A stretch of DNA of 64,000 bases from Salinicoccus roseus (GCF_003814515.1 NZ_RKQJ01000001.1:558001-622000); one strand, 5' to 3'. Shown: positions 7,784 through 17,317, numbered from the stretch's first letter. Numbers and translations are program-made. Notes: a model not told the origin generated them from the letters alone.

Positions 7784-8653
7784 CTACTCCATCTCTTCCC
7801 GCTTCGGCATGCCGCTCTGGGCACCGAGCTTCTGCACGGAGAGGGAGGCGGCTCTGTTGGCAAATGCAACCGCTTCTTCAAGCGGCCTACCCTCCGCCAA
7901 CGCCACGGCGAGTGCGCCATTGAATGTATCTCCGGCGCCTGTAGTGTCCGTAACTTCAACCTTCTCGGTCGGCACGGTGATCATCCTGTCACCCTTGAAG
8001 AAGGAAGCGCCTTTGGCACCATTTGTGATGACCAGCCTGTCATGGAACTTCGGCAGGCCGTCGGTATCATACGCAAACAGCTTCTCCGCTTCATTGTCAT
8101 TCGGTGTAATGTATGCGGCCTTCTCCCAATATGCATCATCCAGCTGCATCGCAGGTGCAGGATTGATGATGACGGGTACGCCGAGGGTACCGCAGAGATC
8201 GAGGATGTGTTCGATGGTCTTTTTCGGAATTTCGAACTGGATGAGGACATAGTCGCTTTCTTCAATCTGTCCTTTGAACCCGTCCACATAATCCGGGGTG
8301 ACTTCGCCATTGGCGCCGGCGATGATGATGATCCGGTTGTCATGGTCGGAGACGATGATGTTGGCGAGTCCGGAGGAGACGCCTGACTCCGTATCTACGG
8401 CCCCCGTCTCCACACCCTGGGCTTCGAAATTATTAAGGAGTGAGTCACCGAACGGATCATCCCCGACCTTGCCGATCATATGTACTTCTGCCCCGAGTCT
8501 GGCAGCGGCGACGGCCTGGTTTGCCCCCTTGCCGCCGGGCAGAGTCTTGAAGCTGTCGCCTGAGATTGTTTCACCCTGCTCGGGCATGTTTTCGGCAACA
8601 GTCACGAGGTCCATATTGATGCTGCCGATGACTGTGATCCTAGGTGTTTTCAT
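7784..8653 (-). CDS. rbsK: ribokinase
   Basis: A 289-residue PfkB-family sugar kinase that phosphorylates D-ribose to ribose-5-phosphate. The substrate-binding signature LPGGKGANQAVAAARLGA is near residue 40 and the catalytic signature DTTGAGDTFNGALAVAL is near residue 245. The frame is open to 8827, but MKTPRITVIGSINMDLV is the real N-terminus; its ATG at 8653 overlaps the end of the nucleoside hydrolase by 14 bases, so the two are probably translationally coupled. Together they turn nucleosides into free base plus ribose-5-phosphate. Confidence 0.93.
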   Translation of the reverse strand: MKTPRITVIGSINMDLVTVAENMPEQGETISGDSFKTLPGGKGANQAVAAARLGAEVHMIGKVGDDPFGDSLLNNFEAQGVETGAVDTESGVSSGLANIIVSDHDNRIIIIAGANGEVTPDYVDGFKGQIEESDYVLIQFEIPKKTIEHILDLCGTLGVPVIINPAPAMQLDDAYWEKAAYITPNDNEAEKLFAYDTDGLPKFHDRLVITNGAKGASFFKGDRMITVPTEKVEVTDTTGAGDTFNGALAVALAEGRPLEEAVAFANRAASLSVQKLGAQSGMPKREEME

Positions 8654-9596
8654 GTGATTCCACCCCACCATACGATTCAAGGATCTCTTCAAACAGGTTC
8701 CAGAATGCTTCCTGGTCCACTTCATGGGCAAATCGTGTATTCGGAATACGGCCAGTGACACCGAGCAGATCGACTGCAGTCGCACCGTATGTGAATTCAC
8801 CTTTCGTCTCGATCGCCACATGCACATGCTTGAAGCCGAACAGCTCCGGCTTCAGCAGATACATCGTCGTGCATGCATCATGAATCGGTCCGCCGGCCAT
8901 GCCGAAGTGCTCCTGATACATATCGCCGAAGAATACGAGCAGCTCGGAGACGAAGTCCGCCACTTTGTTGTCGACCTTTGCGATCTGCTTCTGGACGTCG
9001 TCCGTCGCAATGACCTCATGGGTGGCATCCAGACCGAACATCACAATCGGCACACCGCTCTCATAGACCACTTTGGCAGCTTCCGCATCCACATATATAT
9101 TGAACTCCGCTGCTGGTGTCCAGTTGCCGAAGGTGCCCCCGCCCATCAGTACGATCTCTTCTATGTTGCGTTTTATCTCGGGCGCTTTTACGAGGGCCAT
9201 GGCGATGTTCGTGAGCGGTCCAGTCGGCACCAGGGTCACCTTTTCTTCAGACTGCTTCACCTGGTCGATGATGAAATCCACCGCATGGCCATCGGTCTTC
9301 CTGCTCACCGGTTCCGGCAGCACAGGGCCGTCCATACCGGACTCCCCGTGAATTTCCGTCGCAATCTCGCTATCCTTCACAAGCGGGCGGGAGGCACCCT
9401 GCACCACGGGTACATCAAGGCCAAGCAGATCCTTGACCTTCAGTGCATTGACCGTATTCTTCTCCACTTCCACATTTCCGGCGACCGTGGTGATGCCGAG
9501 GATTTCGAGGCTGCTCCTTTTCGAAGCGGCGATGATGATGGATATCGCATCATCATGTCCCGGATCACAGTCCAGTATTACTTTTCTCGCTGTCAT
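8640..9596 (-). CDS. inosine/uridine-type ribonucleoside hydrolase
   Basis: A 318-residue enzyme that hydrolyses the N-glycosidic bond of ribonucleosides. The N-terminal DCDPGHDDA calcium-binding cluster is complete, and a late Asp lies in GGPIHDACTTMYLL. RBS AGGAGATG precedes the ATG. It lies 20 bases after the CDF exporter gene and overlaps ribokinase, which uses its ribose product. Base preference (purine or pyrimidine) cannot be told. Confidence 0.92.
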   Translation of the reverse strand: MTARKVILDCDPGHDDAISIIIAASKRSSLEILGITTVAGNVEVEKNTVNALKVKDLLGLDVPVVQGASRPLVKDSEIATEIHGESGMDGPVLPEPVSRKTDGHAVDFIIDQVKQSEEKVTLVPTGPLTNIAMALVKAPEIKRNIEEIVLMGGGTFGNWTPAAEFNIYVDAEAAKVVYESGVPIVMFGLDATHEVIATDDVQKQIAKVDNKVADFVSELLVFFGDMYQEHFGMAGGPIHDACTTMYLLKPELFGFKHVHVAIETKGEFTYGATAVDLLGVTGRIPNTRFAHEVDQEAFWNLFEEILESYGGVESHENT

Positions 9597-9615
9597 ATTC
9601 TACATCTCCTGTTCT

Positions 9616-10503
9616 TCAATATGGATTGACGTGAACATTCACATCCATCACTTCTTCATGGTTTTTCAGCAATGTCTGCTTGACGACCCTTGCGACACGA
9701 TGTCCTTCTTCCACGGTGATGTCCGCATCGACGCTGATCTTGATGTCGATGATGACGTAGGAGCCATGCGAGCGCGCAATCAGGCGGTCGATCTGCCTGA
9801 CCTTATCGATGTTCACCACCGTCTCCCGCATTTCCTCGGTCTCATCCTCATTCAATACGACTTCAAGCGTCATGCTGACGGCTTCTTTCGCGAGTTGGAA
9901 TCCCATATACATGATGATCAGTGCAATGATGGCACTGGCAATGGGATCAAGGTATCCGAGATACGGTATGCCATAGGCGGTGCCGATGATCGACAGCCCG
10001 ATGCCGATGAGGGCGACGACGGAGGATATCGCATCCGACCGGTGATGCCAGGCATCGGCAATGAGCGCCGGGCTTTTTATCCTTGTTCCGAGCCTGTATT
10101 TATATTGGAAAAGCACTTCCTTGACCACGATGGAAAATATGATGACATACAGCGCAATCATCGTGGTGTAGTTCTCTGCAGTGCCTGTCATCAATGAGAC
10201 GATTGCATTGTAGATGATTTCAAACCCCACCACCACAAGCAGGATGGCCACAATCAGGGTGGCCACGTTTTCGGATTTGCCGTGTCCGTATGGATGCTCG
10301 CTGTCAGGCGGCTTCTGTGCCGCCCGGATGCCGACGAGCACGGCGATGGAACTCACCACATCCGAAGCCGAATGGGCGGCATCGGCAACGAGTGCCCTGC
10401 TGTTCCCGAGTATGCCACCCACCGCCTTCAATACTGCAAGGAGCAGGTTCACTGCAATGCCGATCATTGTCGCAATCTGCGCTTTCCTATATCTGTTACT
10501 CAT
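9616..10503 (-). CDS. cation diffusion facilitator (CDF) metal exporter
   Basis: A 295-residue inner-membrane transporter with six predicted helices and a C-terminal cytoplasmic ferredoxin-like domain. Metal-site motifs are ADAAHSASD in helix 2 and ADAWHHRSD in helix 5 (the H/D-xxx-D pairs), plus HPYGHGK in the loop after helix 2. Family members export Zn, Fe, Mn or Co against protons. The DAWHH form of the second site does not by itself settle which metal. RBS AGAGGGC precedes the ATG. It is the first gene of a likely three-gene transcript with nucleoside hydrolase and ribokinase. Confidence 0.92.
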   Translation of the reverse strand: MSNRYRKAQIATMIGIAVNLLLAVLKAVGGILGNSRALVADAAHSASDVVSSIAVLVGIRAAQKPPDSEHPYGHGKSENVATLIVAILLVVVGFEIIYNAIVSLMTGTAENYTTMIALYVIIFSIVVKEVLFQYKYRLGTRIKSPALIADAWHHRSDAISSVVALIGIGLSIIGTAYGIPYLGYLDPIASAIIALIIMYMGFQLAKEAVSMTLEVVLNEDETEEMRETVVNIDKVRQIDRLIARSHGSYVIIDIKISVDADITVEEGHRVARVVKQTLLKNHEEVMDVNVHVNPY

Positions 10504-10565
10504 GTTTCAGCCCTCTTTTACATGCATTGTCACTTCATACTACCATATTCCCCTGTCCATGGAAC

Positions 10566-10590
10566 AAAAAAACAGAACCTTGCGGTTCTG
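10566..10590 (-). terminator. terminator of the SCO1-like gene
   Basis: Stem CAGAACC/GGTTCTG (10573-10579 with 10584-10590), followed on the minus strand by TTTTTTTG; it lies directly after the stop codon. Confidence 0.88.
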
Positions 10591-10593
10591 CAT

Positions 10594-11205
10594 CTATTTC
10601 GGGCCTTCCTCTGCAAGCGTCTCCACATCGGAGACGACCTCCTCAAGCGGAAATTCCGTATCCCCGGTATCTACACCCGGGTAGTCCTTGATGATCTTAC
10701 CCTGCTGGTCGATCAGGTAGAAGCTGATGCCATGTGTCACCTGGTTGCTGCCTTCAGGGGGCGGAGCCACGATGGTCTTGAAGTTGTTCTCTGCGAATCC
10801 CCTGATGAAATCATAATCATAGCCTGTCACCAGCTGCCAATCTACACCTTCAGGAACATTGTAGTATTCGATGTAGTCGGTCAGCACTTCAGGCGAATCC
10901 GTTTCGGGATCGACGGAGAAGCTGAGGACCCCATAATCCTCGACGCCCCGCGCTTCAAGCTCTGTGACCACTTCCGTCATATTCGCCGTCATCGGCGGGC
11001 AGACCGTGGCACAGTTGGTGAAGATGAAGTCGAGCAGCCACACTTTGCCTTCCATGTCTTCCCTCGTGAATGTCTCCCTATCCTGATTGGTCACTTCGAA
11101 GTCATCGACCGTATTGCCGTAGCGTGACATCGTCTCGACACCGGAGGCGCTGCAGGCTGACAGGATCAGCGTTAAAATAAATACAATAAAAATAGACTTC
11201 CGCAT
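10594..11205 (-). CDS. SCO1/SenC/PrrC-family copper-binding lipoprotein
   Basis: A 203-residue thioredoxin-fold lipoprotein anchored outside the membrane. The signal peptide ends in the lipobox LSAC at about residue 18. The copper site is TNCATVCPPM (CxxxC) near residue 75 and the distal His is in QVTHGISF. SCO proteins deliver copper to the Cu-A site of cytochrome c oxidase. The frame starts at a TTG (11208), but the adjacent ATG at 11205 sits 7 bases after GGAGG. It is monocistronic. Confidence 0.92.
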   Translation of the reverse strand: MRKSIFIVFILTLILSACSASGVETMSRYGNTVDDFEVTNQDRETFTREDMEGKVWLLDFIFTNCATVCPPMTANMTEVVTELEARGVEDYGVLSFSVDPETDSPEVLTDYIEYYNVPEGVDWQLVTGYDYDFIRGFAENNFKTIVAPPPEGSNQVTHGISFYLIDQQGKIIKDYPGVDTGDTEFPLEEVVSDVETLAEEGPK

Positions 11206-11320
11206 CAATAACCCTCCGATTTATGGTTAATTACAACTATATCAAATAAAGCAGTCACAACAACCTGTAAAAAAGGGCAATTTGTGAAAATAGTATGGCA
11301 TATTCCCTACAGACAGTATA

Positions 11321-11345
11321 AAAGGCAGACTCCGTACCGGAGACT
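11321..11345 (-). terminator. probable terminator of the DHA2 exporter gene
   Basis: A short GC-rich stem (CTCCG/CGGAG, 11330-11334 with 11338-11342, extended with one mismatch) is followed on the minus strand by GCCTTTTATA. It is weaker than the other terminators here. Confidence 0.5.
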
Positions 11346-11360
11346 TCCTTCAACACTCCT

Positions 11361-12764
11361 CTACTCGCTCCGCAACTGTTCCTTGAGGAAGAATGTCATC
11401 AGAAGACCTGCGGCGGCCATGACGGCCGAGAAGATGAATGATACATTCACCCCGGCGACTTCATCCGCCAGTGATGGCGTTCCAGCTGACAGGTTCAATG
11501 CGACCCCGGTCATCACCGTGACCATCACAGCGGTAAAGAGTGAGCCGCCGATCTGCCGCATCGTATTGTTCATGGCGGTGCCATGCGGGATCTTCGAATC
11601 ATGCAGGGCATTCATTGCGAAAGTCGTCAAAGGCATCATGGTGAGTCCCGTGCCGAGCAGACGGAATGTATAGACAATCGCAAGGTAGGTGAATGTCGTC
11701 TCCACGGTCAGGAAGGACAGCATTATGGATGTTGCGAGTATCAGGCCTAGCCCAATGAAGGTCAAAATCCGGATGCCGAACTTGTCGAAAAGGATTCCCG
11801 CAACGGGCATCGTCGCCCCCATGAGGAGCGCGCCGGGCAGCAGGGCCAGTCCCGATTCGAACGGGGTGTAGCCGAGCATGTCCTGCATGAGTACGGGCAG
11901 TATGTTGTTTGCACTGACCATGGATGTGAAGACGATGACGCCGATCAGTGAGCTCATCAGGAAATAGCGGTTCTTGAAGACGGTCATTTCCAATATCGGC
12001 TGCGGCAGCTTGAGCTGGCGTTTCGTGAACACCATTACAAGCGCCAGTCCGCCGATGACCGAGAGTAATACGAGCGGATCCATCCATCCCCTGACCCCTG
12101 CGACGGAGAAGCCGTACAGCAGCCCGCCGAATCCGAGCGTGGACAGTATGATGGAAGGGATGTCGACCTTGGGGTTGGTCTGGTGGGTGACATTCTTCAT
12201 CGACAGGTACGCGAGCAGCAGATTGGTGAGCACGAGCGGCAGCACGATGAAGAACAGCGACCGCCATGGCCAGATGCCGACGATGTATCCGGCAAGCGGC
12301 GGACCGATTGCCGGTGCCAGCCCGATGACGAGCCCGAAGTACCCCATCGCCTTGCCCCGCTGTTCAAGCGGGAACTGCGTCAGCAGGATGACCTGCGTAA
12401 GCGGCATCATGATGCCGGCTGCTATCCCCTGCAGTATCCTGCCGGCGAGCAGCACCGAATATACGGGGGCGAACGCTGCAAGGATGGTTCCTGTAATGAA
12501 TATCATCATGCCCGTCAAGTACAGGGATCTTGATGTGAACTTATTGATCAGGAATGCCGATACCGGAATCATGATCCCGTTGACGAGGAAGAAGCCGGTC
12601 GTCAGCCACTGTGCCGTACTGAACGGAATGTCGAAGGCCGCCATGATCGGCGGCACCGCCGTGACCAGCAGCATCTGGTTGAGGAGCACAAGGAATGAAC
12701 CCATCATCAATGTCGCAATCAGCACCGTCTTCTGGCTTGGCCGGGTAAAGCTTTTGATCTGCAT
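11361..12764 (-). CDS. DHA2-family (14-helix) MFS multidrug exporter
   Basis: A 467-residue drug:proton antiporter of the EmrB/QacA/LmrB type. The antiporter motif C is seen in GLVIGLAPAIGPPLAGY (helix 5), and motif A is changed to NKFTSRSLYLTG. The length fits 14 helices. RBS AAGGAAG precedes the ATG. No TetR- or MarR-type regulator is next to it; it follows sbcC on the same strand with about 35 bases between, so read-through from sbcDC is possible. The substrate is unknown. Confidence 0.88.
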   Translation of the reverse strand: MQIKSFTRPSQKTVLIATLMMGSFLVLLNQMLLVTAVPPIMAAFDIPFSTAQWLTTGFFLVNGIMIPVSAFLINKFTSRSLYLTGMMIFITGTILAAFAPVYSVLLAGRILQGIAAGIMMPLTQVILLTQFPLEQRGKAMGYFGLVIGLAPAIGPPLAGYIVGIWPWRSLFFIVLPLVLTNLLLAYLSMKNVTHQTNPKVDIPSIILSTLGFGGLLYGFSVAGVRGWMDPLVLLSVIGGLALVMVFTKRQLKLPQPILEMTVFKNRYFLMSSLIGVIVFTSMVSANNILPVLMQDMLGYTPFESGLALLPGALLMGATMPVAGILFDKFGIRILTFIGLGLILATSIMLSFLTVETTFTYLAIVYTFRLLGTGLTMMPLTTFAMNALHDSKIPHGTAMNNTMRQIGGSLFTAVMVTVMTGVALNLSAGTPSLADEVAGVNVSFIFSAVMAAAGLLMTFFLKEQLRSE

Positions 12765-12799
12765 ATTCTCACTACTTCCTTCTGGTGACCCACCTGTTT

Positions 12800-15700
12800 T
12801 TATTTAAACTTCGTAGTGCTCCGTTCATTTACTGCAGTGACTTCGAGTATATTGTCCATGCGCTCCTTCAATTCCTCGACATGAGAGATGATGCCGACCA
12901 TCTTGCCGTGCGTCTGCAGCTCCATCAGTGTATTCACTGCCATATCGAGCGTTTCGGGGTCTAGTGTGCCGAACCCCTCGTCGATCAGCATCGTATCAAG
13001 GCTGATGCCGCCGGATTCCTGCTGCAGCGCTTCGTTCAGCGCAAGGGCCAGGGTGAGCGCCGCCTGGAAGGACTCTCCTCCGGAAAGCGAAGTGATGTGG
13101 CGCGGGCGGTTGTTGTAGAAGTCGAACACTTCAATATCAAGGCCCGTCTTGCGGCTGCTTTTCGAAGTGCTGCGCCTGAGCTCATACCGGTGATTCGTCA
13201 TTTCGAGCAGCCGGACATTCGCAATGAGGAGGATGCGGTCGAGATAATATGTGAGGACATAGCGTTCGAGCGATACCTTCTGCTCGTTCCTCCCTGAGAC
13301 CGCGTCGACGAGTGCGACAAGCGCATGGAGTGATTCCAGCTCTTCGTTGTGCTGTTCAATCAGGGCTTCCATTTTATCCGAAGTCTCCTTGTTATGCTCG
13401 ATGTTCGCGAATATCCGGGCTCGAGCATTGGTCAATGATTCACCCTTTTCTTCAAGCTGATAGATTTCGTCCTCGACTGCCCCGGTGTCCTGGAATTCAC
13501 GGTTTTCCACCGTCTCGAGCAGCGCTGTCCTGCGGCTTGCCAATACTTCCTTCCTGCTGTGGAATGATTTGATCGTTGCCTCCACCGAGGCGGCATCCGT
13601 CCTTTCCAGCACAGAGAGCATATACGCCCTGTCCCTTCCGGTCTTTTCCGTGAAGCTGTCGATCTGTGGCGCCACTTTTTCAATCTCGTCAGTCAGCGTC
13701 CTGACCTGCTCCTTCTGGTAGGCCAGCTTCTCCTCCAGCCGGGACTTCTGTTCCCTGCAGTTTTGCTGGTGCTTTTCATTTTCCATGACGCGGCGCTGAT
13801 AGTCCTCCAGTGCCTGCCTGCATTTCTTGAAGGAAGCGGTGAAATCTTCGTACTTATCATACCCGGACTGGGCCCTGAATTCTTCTGCGCGGTTTTCTGC
13901 GCGGGAGAGGGAATGCCGGATATTGTTCTCTTCCAGCCTATTGTCGGCGAGTATCCGGTTCAGTTCATTCTGCCGCTGGTCGAGCTGCTGCTTACGTTCA
14001 AACTTCTTCCTGTCGGCCTCGATCTCTTCGGCCAGCCGGGTACGGCGCTCCCGCTTCTCCTGCAGGGAGGCTTCAAGTGCGGCAACCTCCCTGCGCGCCT
14101 TTCCTGAGAGCAGTTCCTCTATCACCGTGATGCGCCTTTCCTTGGTGTCCTTCTCCTCGAACAGCGCTTCGAGATCCGCTTCGAACTTTTTGAGTTCCGT
14201 CTCTTCCGCCTCGGACAGATATTCATTTTCAGCAGGCAGCGTCTCGACGTTCTGCTTGCAGACCGGGCATGGGCGGCCCACTTCAAGATGCCGGACCAGA
14301 TGTTCGATATGTACACCGTCGGTTGCAGAGAACCTATTTTTTACACGCTTCTTCCTTTCTTCCCGTGCAGACTCGATGGCTTCACGTTTCCCGTCAATCG
14401 CCTTGATCTCGCCGGACAATCTGGCCTTCTCTTCATCATACCGCCTGTTGCCCTGCTCTTCTTCAATCTCCTGTCCGAGGGCGCTGATCTCGTTGTCCAG
14501 CTGGAACTTCTCCTCGTTCAGCTGGTCCGAACGCCTGCGGTCCCAGGATTCTGAAGCCAGCGTCTCTTCAACTGATTCCAGCTCCTTTGAAAGCCTGCCG
14601 TTTTCCCGTTCGATCTCCTGCTTCCTCTTGTTGAGGGAGGCGAGTGCTTCATCCAGATGCGCGATGTCCTCATCACCCATGAAACGCTCCGTCGAGTTGA
14701 GCCAGCGCTCCGCCTTCCTGTACAGCGCATCCTTCTCCCCGAGTGCCGTCTGGTCCGAAAGGACCTGTTCCAGTTCCCGGTCGATCTGTTCAGACTGTGC
14801 TCCGAGTTCCGAGAGGGCCGTTTCAGCCTCCGCCTTCCTTCGCAGCGCCTGGTCTTCCATCTTCAATGCATACTCCATCTCCTTGACCGCCCGGTATTCT
14901 TCAAGGGAGGCTTCGAGTGATGCGATTTCGGAATGTTCGGTTTCAAGTGCCGTGAGCTGTGTACCTATCTCCTCAAGTTCCTGAAGCTTCCTGTTGTGCT
15001 CCTGCTTCTGCTGGAGCTGTCCACGTTTCGTGTCGAGAGTCTGCCGGTTCTCTTTCAGACCCTCTTCCATCCTCTTCTGCTCTGCTTCCAGGAGGGATTG
15101 GATGTCCCGGATCGCCGCCACCCTCTTGTTGAATGTCGGATAGTCCGCCTCGAGAAGTGCCTGTGCCCGAGGGAGCCCGCCCCCGCTTACCGTATTGAAG
15201 AGTCCCTCAATCTTCGCTTCGACGGTTTCACTTTCGGCCTGTTTCTCCTTCTTCAGTACATTCAGCCGCTTCTCGAACTGGACGAACCTTTCCGTCCGAA
15301 ACAGGGTCCTCAGAATCTCCTGCTTCTGCTCACTTGATGATGTCAGCAGCCTTTTGAACTCCCCCTGGGGCAGTATGAGGATCTGCCGGAACTGCTCGGC
15401 ATTCAGCTGAATGATGTCGAGCACCTTCTGCTTCACCCCATTGATGCTGCCCTCCAGCACTTCACCGGATGCGTCATACAGTACGGCTTTCGGCGGCACC
15501 GGTGTCTTGCGACCCGCCTTGCTGTAGGAGAGGGTACGTTCAATCGTGTAGCGTTTCCCCCTGATTTCGAATTCCAGGCGGATGCTGCTGATGTCATCAT
15601 CCGTCGCGAACTGGCTCCTGACCGAACCTTCGGCCCGATCACTCGTCGACAGTGTGCCGTAGAGGGCATAGGTGATCGCGTCGAATATCATCGTCTTCCC

Positions 15701-15811
15701 GGATCCCGTGCGGCCGCCGATCAGGAACATGCTGTCCCTGACACGGTCGAAATCTATCGTTTCATTCTCAAAAGGGCCGAAGTACTGCATGTTAATCCGA
15801 ATCGGTTTCAT
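12800..15811 (-). CDS. sbcC: SbcC, ATPase subunit of the SbcCD nuclease
   Basis: A 1003-residue SMC/Rad50-like ATPase that with SbcD cuts DNA hairpins and processes ends. Order: Walker A GGRTGSGKT (about residue 33), long coiled coil, zinc hook CPVC (in GRPCPVCKQNV, near the middle), second coiled coil, signature SLSGGESFQAALTLALAL, and Walker B TMLIDEGFGTLD. The ATG at 15811 is chosen (8 bases after AAAGGTG, start MKPIRINMQYFGPF); the frame upstream to 15928 is inside sbcD. It overlaps sbcD by 20 bases, so translation is coupled. Confidence 0.95.
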   Translation of the reverse strand: MKPIRINMQYFGPFENETIDFDRVRDSMFLIGGRTGSGKTMIFDAITYALYGTLSTSDRAEGSVRSQFATDDDISSIRLEFEIRGKRYTIERTLSYSKAGRKTPVPPKAVLYDASGEVLEGSINGVKQKVLDIIQLNAEQFRQILILPQGEFKRLLTSSSEQKQEILRTLFRTERFVQFEKRLNVLKKEKQAESETVEAKIEGLFNTVSGGGLPRAQALLEADYPTFNKRVAAIRDIQSLLEAEQKRMEEGLKENRQTLDTKRGQLQQKQEHNRKLQELEEIGTQLTALETEHSEIASLEASLEEYRAVKEMEYALKMEDQALRRKAEAETALSELGAQSEQIDRELEQVLSDQTALGEKDALYRKAERWLNSTERFMGDEDIAHLDEALASLNKRKQEIERENGRLSKELESVEETLASESWDRRRSDQLNEEKFQLDNEISALGQEIEEEQGNRRYDEEKARLSGEIKAIDGKREAIESAREERKKRVKNRFSATDGVHIEHLVRHLEVGRPCPVCKQNVETLPAENEYLSEAEETELKKFEADLEALFEEKDTKERRITVIEELLSGKARREVAALEASLQEKRERRTRLAEEIEADRKKFERKQQLDQRQNELNRILADNRLEENNIRHSLSRAENRAEEFRAQSGYDKYEDFTASFKKCRQALEDYQRRVMENEKHQQNCREQKSRLEEKLAYQKEQVRTLTDEIEKVAPQIDSFTEKTGRDRAYMLSVLERTDAASVEATIKSFHSRKEVLASRRTALLETVENREFQDTGAVEDEIYQLEEKGESLTNARARIFANIEHNKETSDKMEALIEQHNEELESLHALVALVDAVSGRNEQKVSLERYVLTYYLDRILLIANVRLLEMTNHRYELRRSTSKSSRKTGLDIEVFDFYNNRPRHITSLSGGESFQAALTLALALNEALQQESGGISLDTMLIDEGFGTLDPETLDMAVNTLMELQTHGKMVGIISHVEELKERMDNILEVTAVNERSTTKFK

Positions 15812-16916
15812 CTGCATCACCTTTGAAATAAGTATTGAATATCTGTTTCTGATAGTCCGTCGGCGCCTCTCCATGGACGGTTTCGATGAATGACTCGAAT
15901 ATTTCCGCATCACTCGAACGATGGGCATCCACCGTCGATTGGACCGCTTCGTGTTCCTTCTTCACCGGTCTGAGCTCAAGTGTATTCGGGTACAGCATCT
16001 TCAGTTTCGCCATCGGGTCGTTGACGGTCTCCATGCCCGCAAGTTCGAACTTGAAGTAGGCCCGGCTGTCCTCGAATGTCACCGCCTCATTGATGACTTC
16101 ATCGAAAGTGCCCTGGTAGTGCACAAGATCGCGCCTGCACTCGAGCGGCTCGAAACGGCATTTCGTCACTTCCCCCGTCTCGACGACACGGAATCCCTTC
16201 GGCTGCTTCACTTCCGAAAATGAATATTTGAGCAGGGAGCCGCTGTAGAATATCTTCTCATGCTTGATTGCGAACGGATGATGGAGGTGTCCGAGGAGCA
16301 CGAGGTCGAATGCATCAAAAAGCTCCGCCCCCACCTCTTCCGACAGTCCGACGGACAAGGGGCGCTCGGAGTCCGATGCCTTCCCTTCCGAAATGAACAT
16401 GTGCCCGACGAGGACATTGTAGGCCCCGGGGTCCATGACATCCGCTATCTCTTCCGTAATCCGCCGGTAGACGTCATGGTGCGTCCGGATCGATTCATCA
16501 TCGAAGAACACCTTCGCCTCGAGCACATCCAGATGCGGCACCATATAGAAATGATGTCCATCCACAACTACCGGTGTGGTGATGTCGGACAGCGATGTGC
16601 GCATGTGATAGGCACTCTTCTCGAACCAGTAGCTGCCGTAGTCGAGCCTTGAACGGCTGTCATGGTTGCCGCTGATGGCAAGCACCGGAATGCCCTTTTC
16701 TATATTGATCCTGTATAGGTATTCATTGACGAGCTTGAGCGCCGCCTGGGAAGGGTTGCTCCGGTCGAATACATCACCGGCCACAACCACCAGGTCGATG
16801 GGATTGCCCTCTATATATTCAATCAACTGGTCCAGTATGAATTGCTGGTCCTCTATCAGGTCCACGCCGTTCAGGCGTTTTCCGATATGCCAGTCTCCAG
16901 TATGTAATATCTTCAT
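15792..16916 (-). CDS. sbcD: SbcD, nuclease subunit of SbcCD
   Basis: A 374-residue Mre11-like metallophosphoesterase. Metal-binding motifs in order: HTGDWHIGKRL, VVAGDVFDRSNP, ISGNHDSRSRL, then GHMFISEG and LLGHLHHPFAI. The C-terminal third is the capping domain that binds SbcC. RBS GAGGTGG precedes the ATG. It is first in the sbcDC pair and follows a strong terminator. Confidence 0.96.
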   Translation of the reverse strand: MKILHTGDWHIGKRLNGVDLIEDQQFILDQLIEYIEGNPIDLVVVAGDVFDRSNPSQAALKLVNEYLYRINIEKGIPVLAISGNHDSRSRLDYGSYWFEKSAYHMRTSLSDITTPVVVDGHHFYMVPHLDVLEAKVFFDDESIRTHHDVYRRITEEIADVMDPGAYNVLVGHMFISEGKASDSERPLSVGLSEEVGAELFDAFDLVLLGHLHHPFAIKHEKIFYSGSLLKYSFSEVKQPKGFRVVETGEVTKCRFEPLECRRDLVHYQGTFDEVINEAVTFEDSRAYFKFELAGMETVNDPMAKLKMLYPNTLELRPVKKEHEAVQSTVDAHRSSDAEIFESFIETVHGEAPTDYQKQIFNTYFKGDADETDSD

Positions 16917-16947
16917 TCTACCACCTCATGTGATTACGATTATACAA

Positions 16948-16979
16948 GAAAAACCGCCCCCAAGTAAATTTGGGGGCGG
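16948..16979 (-). terminator. terminator between the small-gene trio and sbcDC
   Basis: A 10-bp GC-rich stem CCGCCCCCAA/TTGGGGGCGG (16954-16963 with 16970-16979), followed on the minus strand by TTTTTCTTG. Confidence 0.9.
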
Positions 16980-16983
16980 CATT

Positions 16984-17103
16984 TCAGCTCAGCTGTCTGA
17001 TGGATATGATGAGATCGTCCAGTTTCCGCTCCATGCGATGGAGCAGGAAGAACGTGATCACGGCCGGAAATCCAACATCGCTGACCAGTGGGACCCATTC
17101 CAT
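16984..17103 (-). CDS. YvrJ-family small membrane protein
   Basis: A 39-residue protein: MEWVPLVSDVGFPAVITFFL then LHRMERKLDDLIISIRQLS. One transmembrane helix (NVGFP-like start, aromatic end) and an amphipathic charged tail match the YvrJ family. The same frame is open further upstream, but that part lies inside the DUF2922 gene. Its ATG follows the DUF2922 stop codon TAG after one base, so it is translationally coupled. Function is unknown; the size and shape recall holin-like or scaffold peptides, which is only a resemblance. Confidence 0.75.
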   Translation of the reverse strand: MEWVPLVSDVGFPAVITFFLLHRMERKLDDLIISIRQLS

Positions 17104-17104
17104 G

Positions 17105-17317
17105 CTAGATGATCTCGGTGACGTTCTGCTCGACGATCTTGGCGGAATGCACGGATACCGGTTTCCCCTGCATCGGCGCAAGAACGCCCGTCTCTATGAG
17201 GCGCTCCGCCTCAAGCAGGAGTGACGCTTCGGTCAGGTCCTCCTTCGGATTGCTGATGTTCAGCGTGAATCGGCGGTTCAGTTCTGTGTTGAAAACAATC
17301 ACAAGTTTCTTGGTCAT
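17105..17317 (-). CDS. DUF2922-family small protein
   Basis: A 70-residue, soluble, beta-rich protein. The core LNISNPKEDLTEASLLLEAE and the end AKIVEQNVTEII match the DUF2922 pattern (NP-x-EDLT, then V-x-x-TEL/I). RBS GGGGAGGAAGG precedes the ATG. It lies 18 bases after the DUF1659 gene and touches the YvrJ gene. These three families tend to occur together in Firmicutes, but no biochemical role is known to me. Confidence 0.85.
   Translation of the reverse strand: MTKKLVIVFNTELNRRFTLNISNPKEDLTEASLLLEAERLIETGVLAPMQGKPVSVHSAKIVEQNVTEII

Noticed and set aside
8724-9629. 301-codon plus-strand frame
   Set aside because: Antisense to the nucleoside hydrolase gene; His/Arg-rich shadow with no recognisable fold.
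13827-14984. 385-codon open frame on the plus strand
   Set aside because: Exactly antisense to sbcC; Ser/Arg-rich translation without domains or RBS is typical of a mirror frame of coiled-coil coding DNA.
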